In this document: positions 16,673 through 24,633 of the stretch, one piece after another
Numbering within the stretch: position 1 is the first letter of the stretch
Layout of the letters: each line of letters begins with the position of its first letter
Source of the DNA: Arthrobacter sp. M4
GTDB lineage: Bacteria; Actinomycetota; Actinomycetes; Actinomycetales; Micrococcaceae
Assembly (NCBI RefSeq): GCF_020251205.1
Contig: NZ_JAIWYX010000002.1
Coordinates: 558,001-622,000, forward strand
DNA length: 64,000 nucleotides
Direction: 5' to 3'
Position numbers and translations under genes: made by a program
The notes under the pieces: model-generated
What the model was told of the DNA's origin: nothing
The model's database searches: none
The model's input: the letters and a program-made list of their open reading frames with translations, nothing else

Positions 16673-17578
16673 CTACTTGTCCAGGCTGGCAGCGAAGCCA
16701 GGCAGCCAGGCACGCAGGCCCGGTCCAAGGTCCTCGCTATCGCAGGCCAACTCCACGCAGGCCTTCAGGTAGCTCAGCTTGTCGCCGGTGTCATAGCGGC
16801 GACCGCGGAAAATAACGCCGTACACCCCGTAACCTTCACCCTGGCCCGCCGCCAGGACCTGCAGGGCGTCGGTAAGTTGAATCTCGCCGCCCCGGCCGGG
16901 TTCGGTCTTCTCCAGGACATCAAACACAGCCGGGTGGAGCACGTAGCGCCCAATCAGCGCAAGATTCGAGGGCGCATCTTCCGGCGCCGGCTTCTCCACG
17001 AGTTCCTTGATGCGAACGTATCCGTCTTCGCCGTTGTGGATGATGTCAGCGCAACCGTAGGAGCTGATCTGTTCCGGCTCTACCTCGATGAGGGCAACAA
17101 CCGAACCACCAGTCTTCGCCTGAACCTCGATCATGGTGCTCAAAAGCTCGTCCCGGGCGTCAATGAGGTCATCACCCAGGAGAACAGCAAAGGGCTCATA
17201 ACCCACGTGTTGCTTTGCCCGCAAAACCGCGTGGCCCAGGCCTTTGGGGTCACCCTGGCGCACATAGTGGATGTCCCCCAGGTTGCTGGTGGACTGCACG
17301 GACTGCAGCTTGCTGGTGTCGCCCTTTTCAGCAAGCGTGGCCTCAAGAGCCGGCACACGGTCGAAGTGGTCCTCCAGTGCGCGCTTGTTCCGCCCGGTGA
17401 TCATCAGCACGTCATTGAGGCCGACGTTGACGGCTTCCTCAACCACGTATTGGATGGCAGGCTTGTCCACCACCGGGAGCATTTCCTTGGGCATTGCTTT
17501 GGTCACTGGGAGGAACCGTGTTCCCAATCCTGCTACGGGAATCACGGCCTTGTGGACTGCAGAATTATTGGACGTCAC
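16673..17578 (-). CDS. galU: UTP--glucose-1-phosphate uridylyltransferase
   Basis: GalU joins UTP and glucose-1-phosphate to UDP-glucose for cell-wall glycans and storage sugars. The 301-residue protein has the nucleotide-binding GLGTRFLPVTKAMPKEMLP signature at residues 17-35, LLGDDLI in the middle, and GRGGEIQLTDALQ near the C-terminus, at normal family length. The start is a GTG at 17578; TAGATT (17585-17590) lies six bases upstream, suggesting a leaderless message. It is divergent from the MTHFS gene and heads a run with the RimJ-like and SepX-like genes. A moeA/glp gene expected after galU in related actinobacteria is absent. Confidence 0.95.
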   Translation of the reverse strand: MTSNNSAVHKAVIPVAGLGTRFLPVTKAMPKEMLPVVDKPAIQYVVEEAVNVGLNDVLMITGRNKRALEDHFDRVPALEATLAEKGDTSKLQSVQSTSNLGDIHYVRQGDPKGLGHAVLRAKQHVGYEPFAVLLGDDLIDARDELLSTMIEVQAKTGGSVVALIEVEPEQISSYGCADIIHNGEDGYVRIKELVEKPAPEDAPSNLALIGRYVLHPAVFDVLEKTEPGRGGEIQLTDALQVLAAGQGEGYGVYGVIFRGRRYDTGDKLSYLKACVELACDSEDLGPGLRAWLPGFAASLDK

Positions 17579-17703
17579 ACGACTAATCTATCGGAAGCGA
17601 CTCTGCTACCGCTAAAACCTCGCCAAGACGGGCGGGCTAATCTTGCCTGCGGGGGACCTCATTTCAGTACCGGAATCGATTGCGCGAAAGTGGCGATGCA
17701 AGC

Positions 17704-18309
17704 GTGAATAAGCAGCAGATCCGCAGGGAACACCGCACTGTGCGGCGCAGCCTGAACGAGCAGCAGGTGACGTCCGCGGGGGAAGCCATCGCACGACATG
17801 GAATGGAATGGGCCGAGTCGCTTTCTGCTGGTCATGCCCGGACCTTCGCCGTGTATCTTGGGGGCAAGGCAGAGCCACCAACCATGCCCTTGATCCATTC
17901 ACTGTTCAGTGCCGGGCACCGGGTCATCCTGCCCATTTGCGAGCCGGATTGCCAGCTCAGCTGGGTCGCCTGGACTCCGACGACGGCGATGGTGCGGTCC
18001 GCCTACGCCCCAATTGACGAACCCGAGGGCGAACGGCACGAGTTCCCTGCTGGCGAAGTTGCGGGAATCTTCCTGCCGGCAACTGCAGTGGACCGTTCTG
18101 GAAACCGGATCGGCCAGGGCGGTGGTTACTACGACCGCTTCCTGGGAAGTCTCGGTGCCGGCCATGGGCGCATCGCAACGGTAGCCGTGGTTTATGACAG
18201 CGAAGTCCTGCCGGCTGGCAGCATCGAAGCGGAGCCCTTTGACCAGAAGGTCGACGGCGCCATCACCCCAGGCGGTCTGGTGCGGTTTAGCACGGGCCCG
18301 GTTTCGTAA
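17704..18309 (+). CDS. 5-formyltetrahydrofolate cyclo-ligase
   Basis: This enzyme (MTHFS) uses ATP to turn 5-formyl-THF into 5,10-methenyl-THF, returning stored folate to the one-carbon pool. The 201-residue protein shows the substrate loop YLGGKAEPPTMPLI and the signature GQGGGYYDRFLG, with a basic N-terminal helix (NKQQIRREHR). I choose the GTG at 17704, just before that helix; a TTG at 17680 is possible. A -10 like TAATCT sits at 17638-17643. It is divergent from galU and followed by a tandem repeat and the FmdB gene, the same order as Rv0993-Rv0991c in mycobacteria. Confidence 0.92.
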   Translation: MNKQQIRREHRTVRRSLNEQQVTSAGEAIARHGMEWAESLSAGHARTFAVYLGGKAEPPTMPLIHSLFSAGHRVILPICEPDCQLSWVAWTPTTAMVRSAYAPIDEPEGERHEFPAGEVAGIFLPATAVDRSGNRIGQGGGYYDRFLGSLGAGHGRIATVAVVYDSEVLPAGSIEAEPFDQKVDGAITPGGLVRFSTGPVS

Positions 18310-18333
18310 TTCTGCCTTGGCCGGATCGTTGCC

Positions 18334-18556
18334 GTGGGTCGTTTTGGTGACGTGCTTCGTTTTGCGGCGCGGGTCGTTTTGGTGGCGTGGGTCGTTGGCG
18401 AAGTGGAGCGGATGGGTGCGTGGGTCGTTGGCGGCGCGGGTCGTTGGTGGGGTGGGTCGTTTGGCGGCGTGGGCCGTTTTGCGGCGTGGGCCGTTTTGGT
18501 GACATGAGTCGTTTTGCTGGCGTGGGGTAGTTTGGCGGTGCGGGTCGCTTGGGTGA
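18334..18556. repeat. Degenerate 17-18 bp tandem repeat (minisatellite)
   Basis: About twelve imperfect copies of a unit close to GTGGGTCGTTTTGGYGGC fill the space between the MTHFS stop and the FmdB promoter. Copies vary mainly in the second half (GGTGAC, GCGGC, GGCGGC). The unit is not a multiple of three across copies and no frame gives a repeated peptide, so it is noncoding. It is strongly strand-biased, G/T-rich on the plus strand. Confidence 0.75.
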
Positions 18557-18583
18557 GCTGCGGCACTGCGTGAGCTGCAGCAC

Positions 18584-18637
18584 TGGACGGTGAAGCCTTC
18601 AATGATAGAATTGGCACTCAGGCCCTGAGACTGCTAA
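18584..18637 (+). promoter_or_regulatory. Promoter with CIRCE-like operator (HrcA site)
   Basis: A promoter TGGACG (18584-18589), 16-base spacer, TAGAAT (18606-18611) runs directly into an inverted repeat TTGGCACTC (18611-18619), nine bases, GACTGCTAA (18629-18637). This is the CIRCE layout, 9-N9-9, with one mismatch in each arm from TTAGCACTC/GAGTGCTAA. It would cover the transcription start of the FmdB-type gene, so HrcA should repress it outside heat shock. Confidence 0.7.
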
Positions 18638-18722
18638 GACAGCACATATCCTGTGGTTTTGCCCAAAGGGATGCGCTCGAACGGTCCGGGACCTGTTGTT
18701 TTGTCCCTGAGGAGGATCACCA

Positions 18723-18992
18723 GTGCCAACATACGCCTACGCTTGCAAGGACTGCGGCCACGCCTTCGATGCCGTTCAGTCCTTTACAGACACCGCCCTG
18801 ACCGACTGCCCGGAATGCCAAGGTACTCTGCGCAAGAAGTTCAACAGTGTGGGCGTGGTATTCAAGGGCTCTGGCTTCTACCGCACGGATTCGCGTGATT
18901 CCAAGAGCAACAGCACAGTTGCGGCTTCTTCATCCGCTCCTGCGTCCGCACCGGCGCCAGCAGCGGCCGCGGCCGCCCCGGCTGCAAGCTAA
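18723..18992 (+). CDS. FmdB-family zinc-ribbon protein (Ruc-type chaperone candidate)
   Basis: An 89-residue protein with an N-terminal zinc ribbon: Cys8 and Cys11 (CKDC) and Cys29 and Cys32 (CPEC). A Ser/Ala/Pro-only tail from about residue 57 looks disordered. The mycobacterial member Rv0991c (Ruc) is a redox-regulated chaperone with the same layout, and lies next to MTHFS and galU as here. The GTG start has AGGAGG (18710-18715) upstream, after a 5' leader of roughly 100 bases. A CIRCE-like element overlaps the predicted transcription start, which fits a heat-shock chaperone. Chaperone activity is inferred from the relative. Confidence 0.85.
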   Translation: MPTYAYACKDCGHAFDAVQSFTDTALTDCPECQGTLRKKFNSVGVVFKGSGFYRTDSRDSKSNSTVAASSSAPASAPAPAAAAAAPAAS

Positions 18993-19033
18993 GAGTTTTC
19001 GGGAGCCCTGTCTTTTCACTGGATTTTTCCGGG

Positions 19034-19053
19034 AAAGGCGGGGCTTCGCTTTT
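19034..19053 (+). terminator. Hairpin with T-run after the FmdB gene
   Basis: AAAGGCG (19034-19040) pairs with CGCTTTT (19047-19053) around a six-base loop and ends in T residues, about 40 bases after the stop. One pair is G-T. It is a plausible intrinsic terminator. Confidence 0.45.
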
Positions 19054-19201
19054 TGCCGCTGACCCAGGCTGCCATAGTTTGCCACCAAGCTTAGGGCGCT
19101 CGTGCTGGACTGGTCTCCACATAGCGCTCCGTCGGGCCTGGCTTTCCACATACGATGGCGCGGCCAGTGCCCGAATAATTGGCTGTCGATAGCGTGGCTT
19201 T

Positions 19202-19969
19202 ATGCCACTAGCGTTCCCTCATAGCACCCCGCCTTTCGGTGCCCGTAACCAACTTGGACGTTCATCTGTCGGGCCACGCTTCGACGCAAATCTCCGCTTC
19301 GCCAGCACGCGCAACCCCCGCAGGGGCGTTCTGTCACGGGTAGTGGCCCGTCTGCGCCGCCGTCGGCGGCTTGTGGTCGCATTGCTCTTGTGCCTCGCGT
19401 GTGGAATAGCAGTCCATCAGCTCACGCCAGCCAAGGAACTCCAATCAGAAGCTCTTGCTGCCGCGAGGGATCTGCCTGCCGGCGCCAGGATTGGTGCCAC
19501 CGATATGAAAAGAATCGCAGTGGCTGCCGGGATGACGCCCCGTGGCGCCTTCATCGATATCGCGGAAGTCGCAGGGAAGCAGCTCGCTTCACCTTTACGG
19601 CAGGGGCAGATCCCCACGGAAGCACAGCTGCTGGGCCCCGGGCTCCTTAGCGGAGCCTCCCCAGGAACAGCGGCCGTGCCACTGCGACTTGCCGATCCGT
19701 CGTCAATTCAACTCTTGGCGCCTGGTCAACTCATCAACGTGGTCCTGGCACAGTCGGACTCCCGCCTCGGTGGACCTGGAAACCAAATCCTTGCCCAATC
19801 CGTGCCGGTCCTCTGGACCGCGGCGAGGGGCGGTTCGGCGGGCCAGTGGCTGGGCACCGGCGACCATGAAGGCCTCGTTGTGGTGGCAGCCGACCAAGAG
19901 CAATCCCGCAAGTTGGCAGGAGCATCGACTCAAGGCAAGCTCTTTTTTGTCTTGGTTAACGGCCCCTAA
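19202..19969 (+). CDS. SAF-domain protein, CpaB/RcpC-like
   Basis: A 255-residue protein with a basic N-terminal cytoplasmic part (RLRRRRR), one membrane span at about residues 57-73 (VVALLLCLACGIAV), and an external SAF domain (AARDLPAGARIGATDMKR) from about residue 83. The rest resembles the RcpC/CpaB group linked to Flp pilus assembly. No pilus genes are adjacent, so a pilus role is unproven; solitary SAF proteins of unknown role are common in this family of bacteria. The ATG follows TAGCGT by six bases (19190-19195), a leaderless pattern. It is convergent with the large helicase-like gene. Confidence 0.75.
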   Translation: MPLAFPHSTPPFGARNQLGRSSVGPRFDANLRFASTRNPRRGVLSRVVARLRRRRRLVVALLLCLACGIAVHQLTPAKELQSEALAAARDLPAGARIGATDMKRIAVAAGMTPRGAFIDIAEVAGKQLASPLRQGQIPTEAQLLGPGLLSGASPGTAAVPLRLADPSSIQLLAPGQLINVVLAQSDSRLGGPGNQILAQSVPVLWTAARGGSAGQWLGTGDHEGLVVVAADQEQSRKLAGASTQGKLFFVLVNGP

Positions 19970-20078
19970 CCCGGACACCACGACGGCACGAGGACACCTC
20001 GACAACGACACCGGAACACGACTCTTATTCACCAGTCCGCGTGTAGTGAAATGCCAACCGGCAATACTGCTCCCCGGC

Positions 20079-23000
20079 TCAGCCCCAGTGCGGTGGGCGC
20101 TGCTCCTTCAGCCAAGCGTCGTGATCATAGCCGTCACGATCGCCCCAGGAGCGCGGATCATCTTCGCGGGCCTTGTTGGGGATGAGCCTGCCGGATCCCT
20201 TTCGGGGGCGCAGCCTTGCGACCTCGTCATGCTCTGGGCTCTCGGTTGAGGATTCGGTGGCTTCGACGTCAGTCGCCTCCGACTCGCCGATTAGGTCGTC
20301 CGTTGCTGCGTAGCCAGAAGCATCGCCGTCAGTTTCGGCCGATTCATCGACTGGTCCCGCCCCGGTGAAGGCCAAGGCAAAGCCCCCGTCACGCGCTACT
20401 GGCTGGGTGTCTGTTTCGGCATCCGCTGATTCCCAGGCCACCGGTTGATTGGATGCTGGTGGATTGGATGCTGGTTGATTGGATGCTGGTTGATTAGACG
20501 CTGGTTGGTTGGGCGTTGGATGACTGGACCCTGGATGGTTGGGGGCCGGTTGATTGTTTTCGGGGCGAACACTGTGGTTCATGGCAAATCCCTTCGAGCT
20601 CCCTGCGGAGCCCTCCATACTCAAGTGTTCAACATCCATGTCCAGGAAGCCATGTTCGGTGGTGCCATCGTGGCCCCCGCTGGCCGACTTCTCCAGCCCG
20701 AGATAGGAGCCGATGCGATCCGCGCAGGATGAGGGGTCCGTGAATACCTCAATGGTCCACAGAGTCAGATAACGCCATCCCATGCGTTCAAGGAGTTGAG
20801 GTCGCAGCCTGCTGCGTTCGCGGACGCTCATGCGGCGGTACCGTTCGGTACCGTCCGATTCGATGGCTACGGGCGTGGGCTGGTCTGCGTCGTCACGTCC
20901 AATGGTGTGGATGGGGTCCGCAGCCGCAACGATGTCCAGCGCACCGTCGTAGTGATGCCATACCCTCGCGCCCCGGGCACGCAGCCGCTCCCCCAGATCG
21001 GCGACCAGCGGGTCCTCCCCGAGGGCTTGCTCGCTAGCGGCGGCCCGGGAAGCGGGAGTGCCAAGGGTCGTATTTCCGGACAACTCACGGTCCAACAGCT
21101 CATAAAAGTCGATGGCGCCGTGCGACAGTCGATCCAGGTCCAAGTCCTCGGGCTTGAAGCAGCTCAGCACGTGCATCGACTGCCGGGCCCGGGTCATGGC
21201 GAGGGCGAAACGGTTCCGACCTCCCTCTGCGGACAACGGTCCGAAGTTGTGCAGGGCACGCCCATGCGGTGTGCGTCCATAACCGAGGGAAAATATGACG
21301 TGGTCGCGGACAAGTCCCTGCGCGCGCTCCAGGTCGACCACTCGGAACGACTCGCTGCCGGCACCGAAGAACCCGGCAAGATGTGGATGGTTGGGAAGCT
21401 GGAGCCTGATCGCCTCACCAATGCGGGCGGCGTGGCGGAGGCTGGCCGTTACCACCGCGAGTGAGGTCCGGGGACGGTGCTGCGCATGTTCGAAGACCAG
21501 GTCAACTACGCGATTGACCTCTGCCGTAACGGATTCGACGCCTTCCTTATCGAAACCCGGCAGGCCCGTGCCGTCCGGAATGTATTCCACCAGCACTGCG
21601 CGGTCGAGTCCGGTGACGGACTGGCCTTCAGGCAGCCTGTGCAGCCGCCCTTCGTAATAGTTCTTGCTTAGCTGGAGGACAAGATCCTCGTCCACAGCCC
21701 GGTAGACCCAATTGAGCTGCCACGTGGGAAGCACGCGGGTCAGGGCGTTGAAGGCGCTCTCCACCGGTTGATGCACGTTGTCGCCTGGAGCAGGCAGTTC
21801 TACGGCCACGCTGAACGTTCGCGGCGTACCAATCCGGGCGTCGCCGAAAGCCACCACTTGTCGTGCCCGCGCTATCGCCGGAAGGACGGCCTGGAGTGAA
21901 GTCGATTCCGCATCGAGGATCACCACGGCGTCGAACTTTTGCTCTGCGGGAAGGAGCCCCGTCAGCAGATACGGGCTGACCGAAGCCACTGGAACAAGCT
22001 TGGGCACAAGGTCCGGAGCCTGGGCGCTCAGGGCTGCCAAAGTAACCCGGCCGTCCTTCAGCAGGTTCCGCAGCAGCTCAGCCTGGCGTGGGAACTGTGC
22101 GATTCCTTCGCGCCACGATTCGGCAAGCTGCCAACGAAGCTTGGCAGCTCCGCTGGCAACATGGGCGCTGTCGGCAAGCCGGTACTCCGCCTCAAGCTGG
22201 CGCAAGGCCTCGCCGTCGGACATGGCCAGGTAATCATCACCGCTGATCATGGCCTCCAGGGCGGACTGCCACCAGGCGAGATCCAGCTCTGCTGCCACGG
22301 AGGCGGCGGGTACCTCGCGTTCGGCCAGGTCCTCCAGTAGTTCACCGAGCCCGTGCTCACGCATGTTTTCGATCAGGAGGGTCCGCTCGGGAAGGGTCTC
22401 CAGTGTGCCGGTGTCGGCAACCAGGGACTCAAGCCGCTCGATGAGTTCAGGGTATGGGGTTTCGGTCAGGCGACCACCAGCCGCCGTGTGCCGCAAGGCC
22501 TCCCCCAGACGGGTCAGTTCCCGCGAAAATTCCCGGTATCCGGCGCCCAGGTCCGCCAGTCCGGAAGGCACCGCAGGGTGCCGCTGCGTGGTGGCGTACT
22601 CGGACCATAGGGCCCGCTGTTCCTGGACAAGCAGCAGCGAACTGTGCAGGTCGGCGATGTGCACGCCTGGACGAACGTATTCCTTCGCCACCCGCCGAAG
22701 CCTGGACCGTTGCATCGATGGCATTTCGATACCGCGCTCCCGGCGCCAAGCGGAACTGGCCGTGGCCGAAATGAGGTCGTGGACCGGGCGATCGAAAATG
22801 TCCGGCGTGAACTTGTCCAGGCTTTCGCGCACCGCCATGAGCAGGTCCAGTTGCGCACCCCACTCCGTAAAGGTCTGGCCGAGCCGGATTTCCGCGTGGT
22901 CCGCCACTTGCTCCATGCGTTCCCGTAGCGCCGGTAGTTTCTCCTTGGCGTTGCGTGCCAACTGCTGGGCTTCTTCAGTCTCCTTGCGGGTCATGAGGCG

Positions 23001-24440
23001 GGCACCGTGCCAAGGGCTGGACGTGGAGGCACGGCTGAAGCTGCCAAGTTCCGCCGCCCGGCGCAACCTCTCGGCAAGCTCGCTCCTGTCTCGGATGCTG
23101 TCCAGGACGCTTCGCTTGAGCCTGACGGTGGTGGCCGGTGCGGGATGAATGGACGTGAGTTCGGCGAGGGACTGCATTGCCTGGTACGGCGAGCACCCCC
23201 AGCGCTGCCGGACATTGTGCAGCGAGGCAACGTGGTCGAGCAGGGCGTGCCTGTGCTCCGTAAGCGTGGCGTGCAGGGTACCTAGTTGGGGTTCCTTGCT
23301 CTTTTCGTTCCGCATGATGGCCCTGATCAACTGCCCTTTGAGCTGCTGCGGGGTGGCCGCCCCATTTAGGCGGAAGAGCATGGACTCGAGGCCGAGGGCC
23401 TCGAACTGGGAAGACAATGCGGCCAGGCTGGCTCGGCGGTCCCCGACAACAAGGACCGACTTCCCGGAAGCCACGAGGGTGCCGATTGTGTTGACCGCCG
23501 TCTGGGATTGACCCGTGCCCGGAGGCGTACTCACCACCAAAGAATCGCCTGCCGCCACTGCGTCGAGGACATACTGCTGATCGGAGTCAGCGTCCAGGAG
23601 CAGCATTTCCTCTGATGGGTCGCGCTCATCCAGCCGGGCAAATCGTCCAGCGCGGATGGGATCCACGTCTACATGGCCCCCCGAGGCGGCTGTGGCAAGG
23701 GAAGCGACGATGGGATTGCTGGGGTTGATCCACGGATCGTCGAGGTTGCCGGACAGGTCGGCAAAGGTTGAGACAAGGAGGTTGAAACTGACCTCCGCGC
23801 CGTGGATGGGCTTGACGAGGGTGGAGATGCGGTCAAGCACCGGTAGCGGGTCCAGGCGTGCGGTGTTGTAGGCCATGCGTGTGACGGCGTTGACGTCGAA
23901 GACGATGCCATGGATGGTCTTCAAGTGTCGGACGAGTGCTGGGTTGATGCGGGCTTGCTCAGTCAGCTGGAGTTCGTAGTCGTCCTCGCCCGGGCGCAGC
24001 GTCAGGGAGATAGCCGTGAGCATCACCGGCGCGGAGACGCGCTGCGGCTTGCCGCCAACAGCGGAAGTCCAAACAACGGTCCCGGCGGCAAGATAGCCGA
24101 CGTCGATACCGCGGTCATTACCTAGTTCAAAGATCTTGGAGCGGATGTTCCGGGCCGCCCGTGCGGCCACAATGTATTGCTGGCGGTCTCGGATGAGCGT
24201 GGACAAGCGCGTTTTCCGGCCCGCCAGCAACTGGGCGAGGCCTGAAGGGTGGGCTGAGCTGAGATCAATGGAGCCTTCCGGGGTCTTCACGAACCTCAGC
24301 ATGGTGTCAGCTCCCGTGACCGGCTTCAGCCCGGCGAGCCATTTCCGAAGCTCCTCCGAGCCCTCTTCGTGGCTTTGACCTATTGACACTGCTGCCTTCT
24401 TTTCTGAACTAGCACGGGACGCCTTGGACCAAACCGGCAT
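20079..24440 (-). CDS. Giant SF1-helicase-like protein with C-terminal REase-like domain, altered ATPase motifs
   Basis: A 1453-residue protein. The N-terminal third resembles DUF4011-type helicases. The SF1 motor begins near residue 300 with VSTPPGTGQSQTA, where the Walker A Lys is Gln311. Motif II reads ILDAES (Asp843, Ala844, Glu845) instead of DEx(S/Q), and the following GDARI lacks the usual GDxxQ. Motif VI is kept as FALAMTRARQ near residue 1080. A PD-(D/E)XK-like domain of the MTES_1575 type follows (about 1125-1240: ALDIVAA, then VAIESDG). A disordered tail carries NQPAS repeats. The ATG at 24440 has TACCCT seven bases upstream. Nucleic-acid processing is likely, ATP hydrolysis doubtful. 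Confidence 0.8.
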   Translation of the reverse strand: MPVWSKASRASSEKKAAVSIGQSHEEGSEELRKWLAGLKPVTGADTMLRFVKTPEGSIDLSSAHPSGLAQLLAGRKTRLSTLIRDRQQYIVAARAARNIRSKIFELGNDRGIDVGYLAAGTVVWTSAVGGKPQRVSAPVMLTAISLTLRPGEDDYELQLTEQARINPALVRHLKTIHGIVFDVNAVTRMAYNTARLDPLPVLDRISTLVKPIHGAEVSFNLLVSTFADLSGNLDDPWINPSNPIVASLATAASGGHVDVDPIRAGRFARLDERDPSEEMLLLDADSDQQYVLDAVAAGDSLVVSTPPGTGQSQTAVNTIGTLVASGKSVLVVGDRRASLAALSSQFEALGLESMLFRLNGAATPQQLKGQLIRAIMRNEKSKEPQLGTLHATLTEHRHALLDHVASLHNVRQRWGCSPYQAMQSLAELTSIHPAPATTVRLKRSVLDSIRDRSELAERLRRAAELGSFSRASTSSPWHGARLMTRKETEEAQQLARNAKEKLPALRERMEQVADHAEIRLGQTFTEWGAQLDLLMAVRESLDKFTPDIFDRPVHDLISATASSAWRRERGIEMPSMQRSRLRRVAKEYVRPGVHIADLHSSLLLVQEQRALWSEYATTQRHPAVPSGLADLGAGYREFSRELTRLGEALRHTAAGGRLTETPYPELIERLESLVADTGTLETLPERTLLIENMREHGLGELLEDLAEREVPAASVAAELDLAWWQSALEAMISGDDYLAMSDGEALRQLEAEYRLADSAHVASGAAKLRWQLAESWREGIAQFPRQAELLRNLLKDGRVTLAALSAQAPDLVPKLVPVASVSPYLLTGLLPAEQKFDAVVILDAESTSLQAVLPAIARARQVVAFGDARIGTPRTFSVAVELPAPGDNVHQPVESAFNALTRVLPTWQLNWVYRAVDEDLVLQLSKNYYEGRLHRLPEGQSVTGLDRAVLVEYIPDGTGLPGFDKEGVESVTAEVNRVVDLVFEHAQHRPRTSLAVVTASLRHAARIGEAIRLQLPNHPHLAGFFGAGSESFRVVDLERAQGLVRDHVIFSLGYGRTPHGRALHNFGPLSAEGGRNRFALAMTRARQSMHVLSCFKPEDLDLDRLSHGAIDFYELLDRELSGNTTLGTPASRAAASEQALGEDPLVADLGERLRARGARVWHHYDGALDIVAAADPIHTIGRDDADQPTPVAIESDGTERYRRMSVRERSRLRPQLLERMGWRYLTLWTIEVFTDPSSCADRIGSYLGLEKSASGGHDGTTEHGFLDMDVEHLSMEGSAGSSKGFAMNHSVRPENNQPAPNHPGSSHPTPNQPASNQPASNQPASNPPASNQPVAWESADAETDTQPVARDGGFALAFTGAGPVDESAETDGDASGYAATDDLIGESEATDVEATESSTESPEHDEVARLRPRKGSGRLIPNKAREDDPRSWGDRDGYDHDAWLKEQRPPHWG
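20443..20560 (-). repeat. In-frame 15-bp repeat coding Asn-Gln-Pro-Ala-Ser
   Basis: Four to six near copies of a 15-base unit encode NQPAS or NHPGS/NPPAS variants within the disordered tail of the large helicase-like protein. The copies keep frame, so the tail can change length by five residues at a time through slippage. Confidence 0.75.
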
Positions 24441-24558
24441 ACTTTCGAGGGTAGCGGGAATCATCCGCGGCTTTGGGCCGCAACACTGCGGCAAGCAGAA
24501 AATGCCGCTGAATTCACAGCTAGCCCAAAGTTGGCAGGCTCAGACGGCCTTAACGCAG

Positions 24559-24626
24559 AAGACCGGCCCCGTGCTGCAGACTCACGGTGTGCGGGCACGG
24601 TGTGAGGCGAACAAGGGGCCGGTCTT
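24559..24626 (-). terminator. Long-armed hairpin downstream of guaA
   Basis: AAGACCGGCCCC (24559-24570) pairs with GGGGCCGGTCTT (24615-24626), twelve pairs around a loop of 44 bases. Inside, CCGTGC (24569-24574) can pair with GCACGG (24595-24600), so two folds compete. It begins eight bases after the guaA stop and is most simply its terminator. Confidence 0.65.
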
Positions 24627-24633
24627 TAGCCGA

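Noticed and set aside
18334..18556. CRISPR-like array
   Set aside because: Copies are contiguous and imperfect with no unique spacers between conserved repeats, and no cas gene is present.
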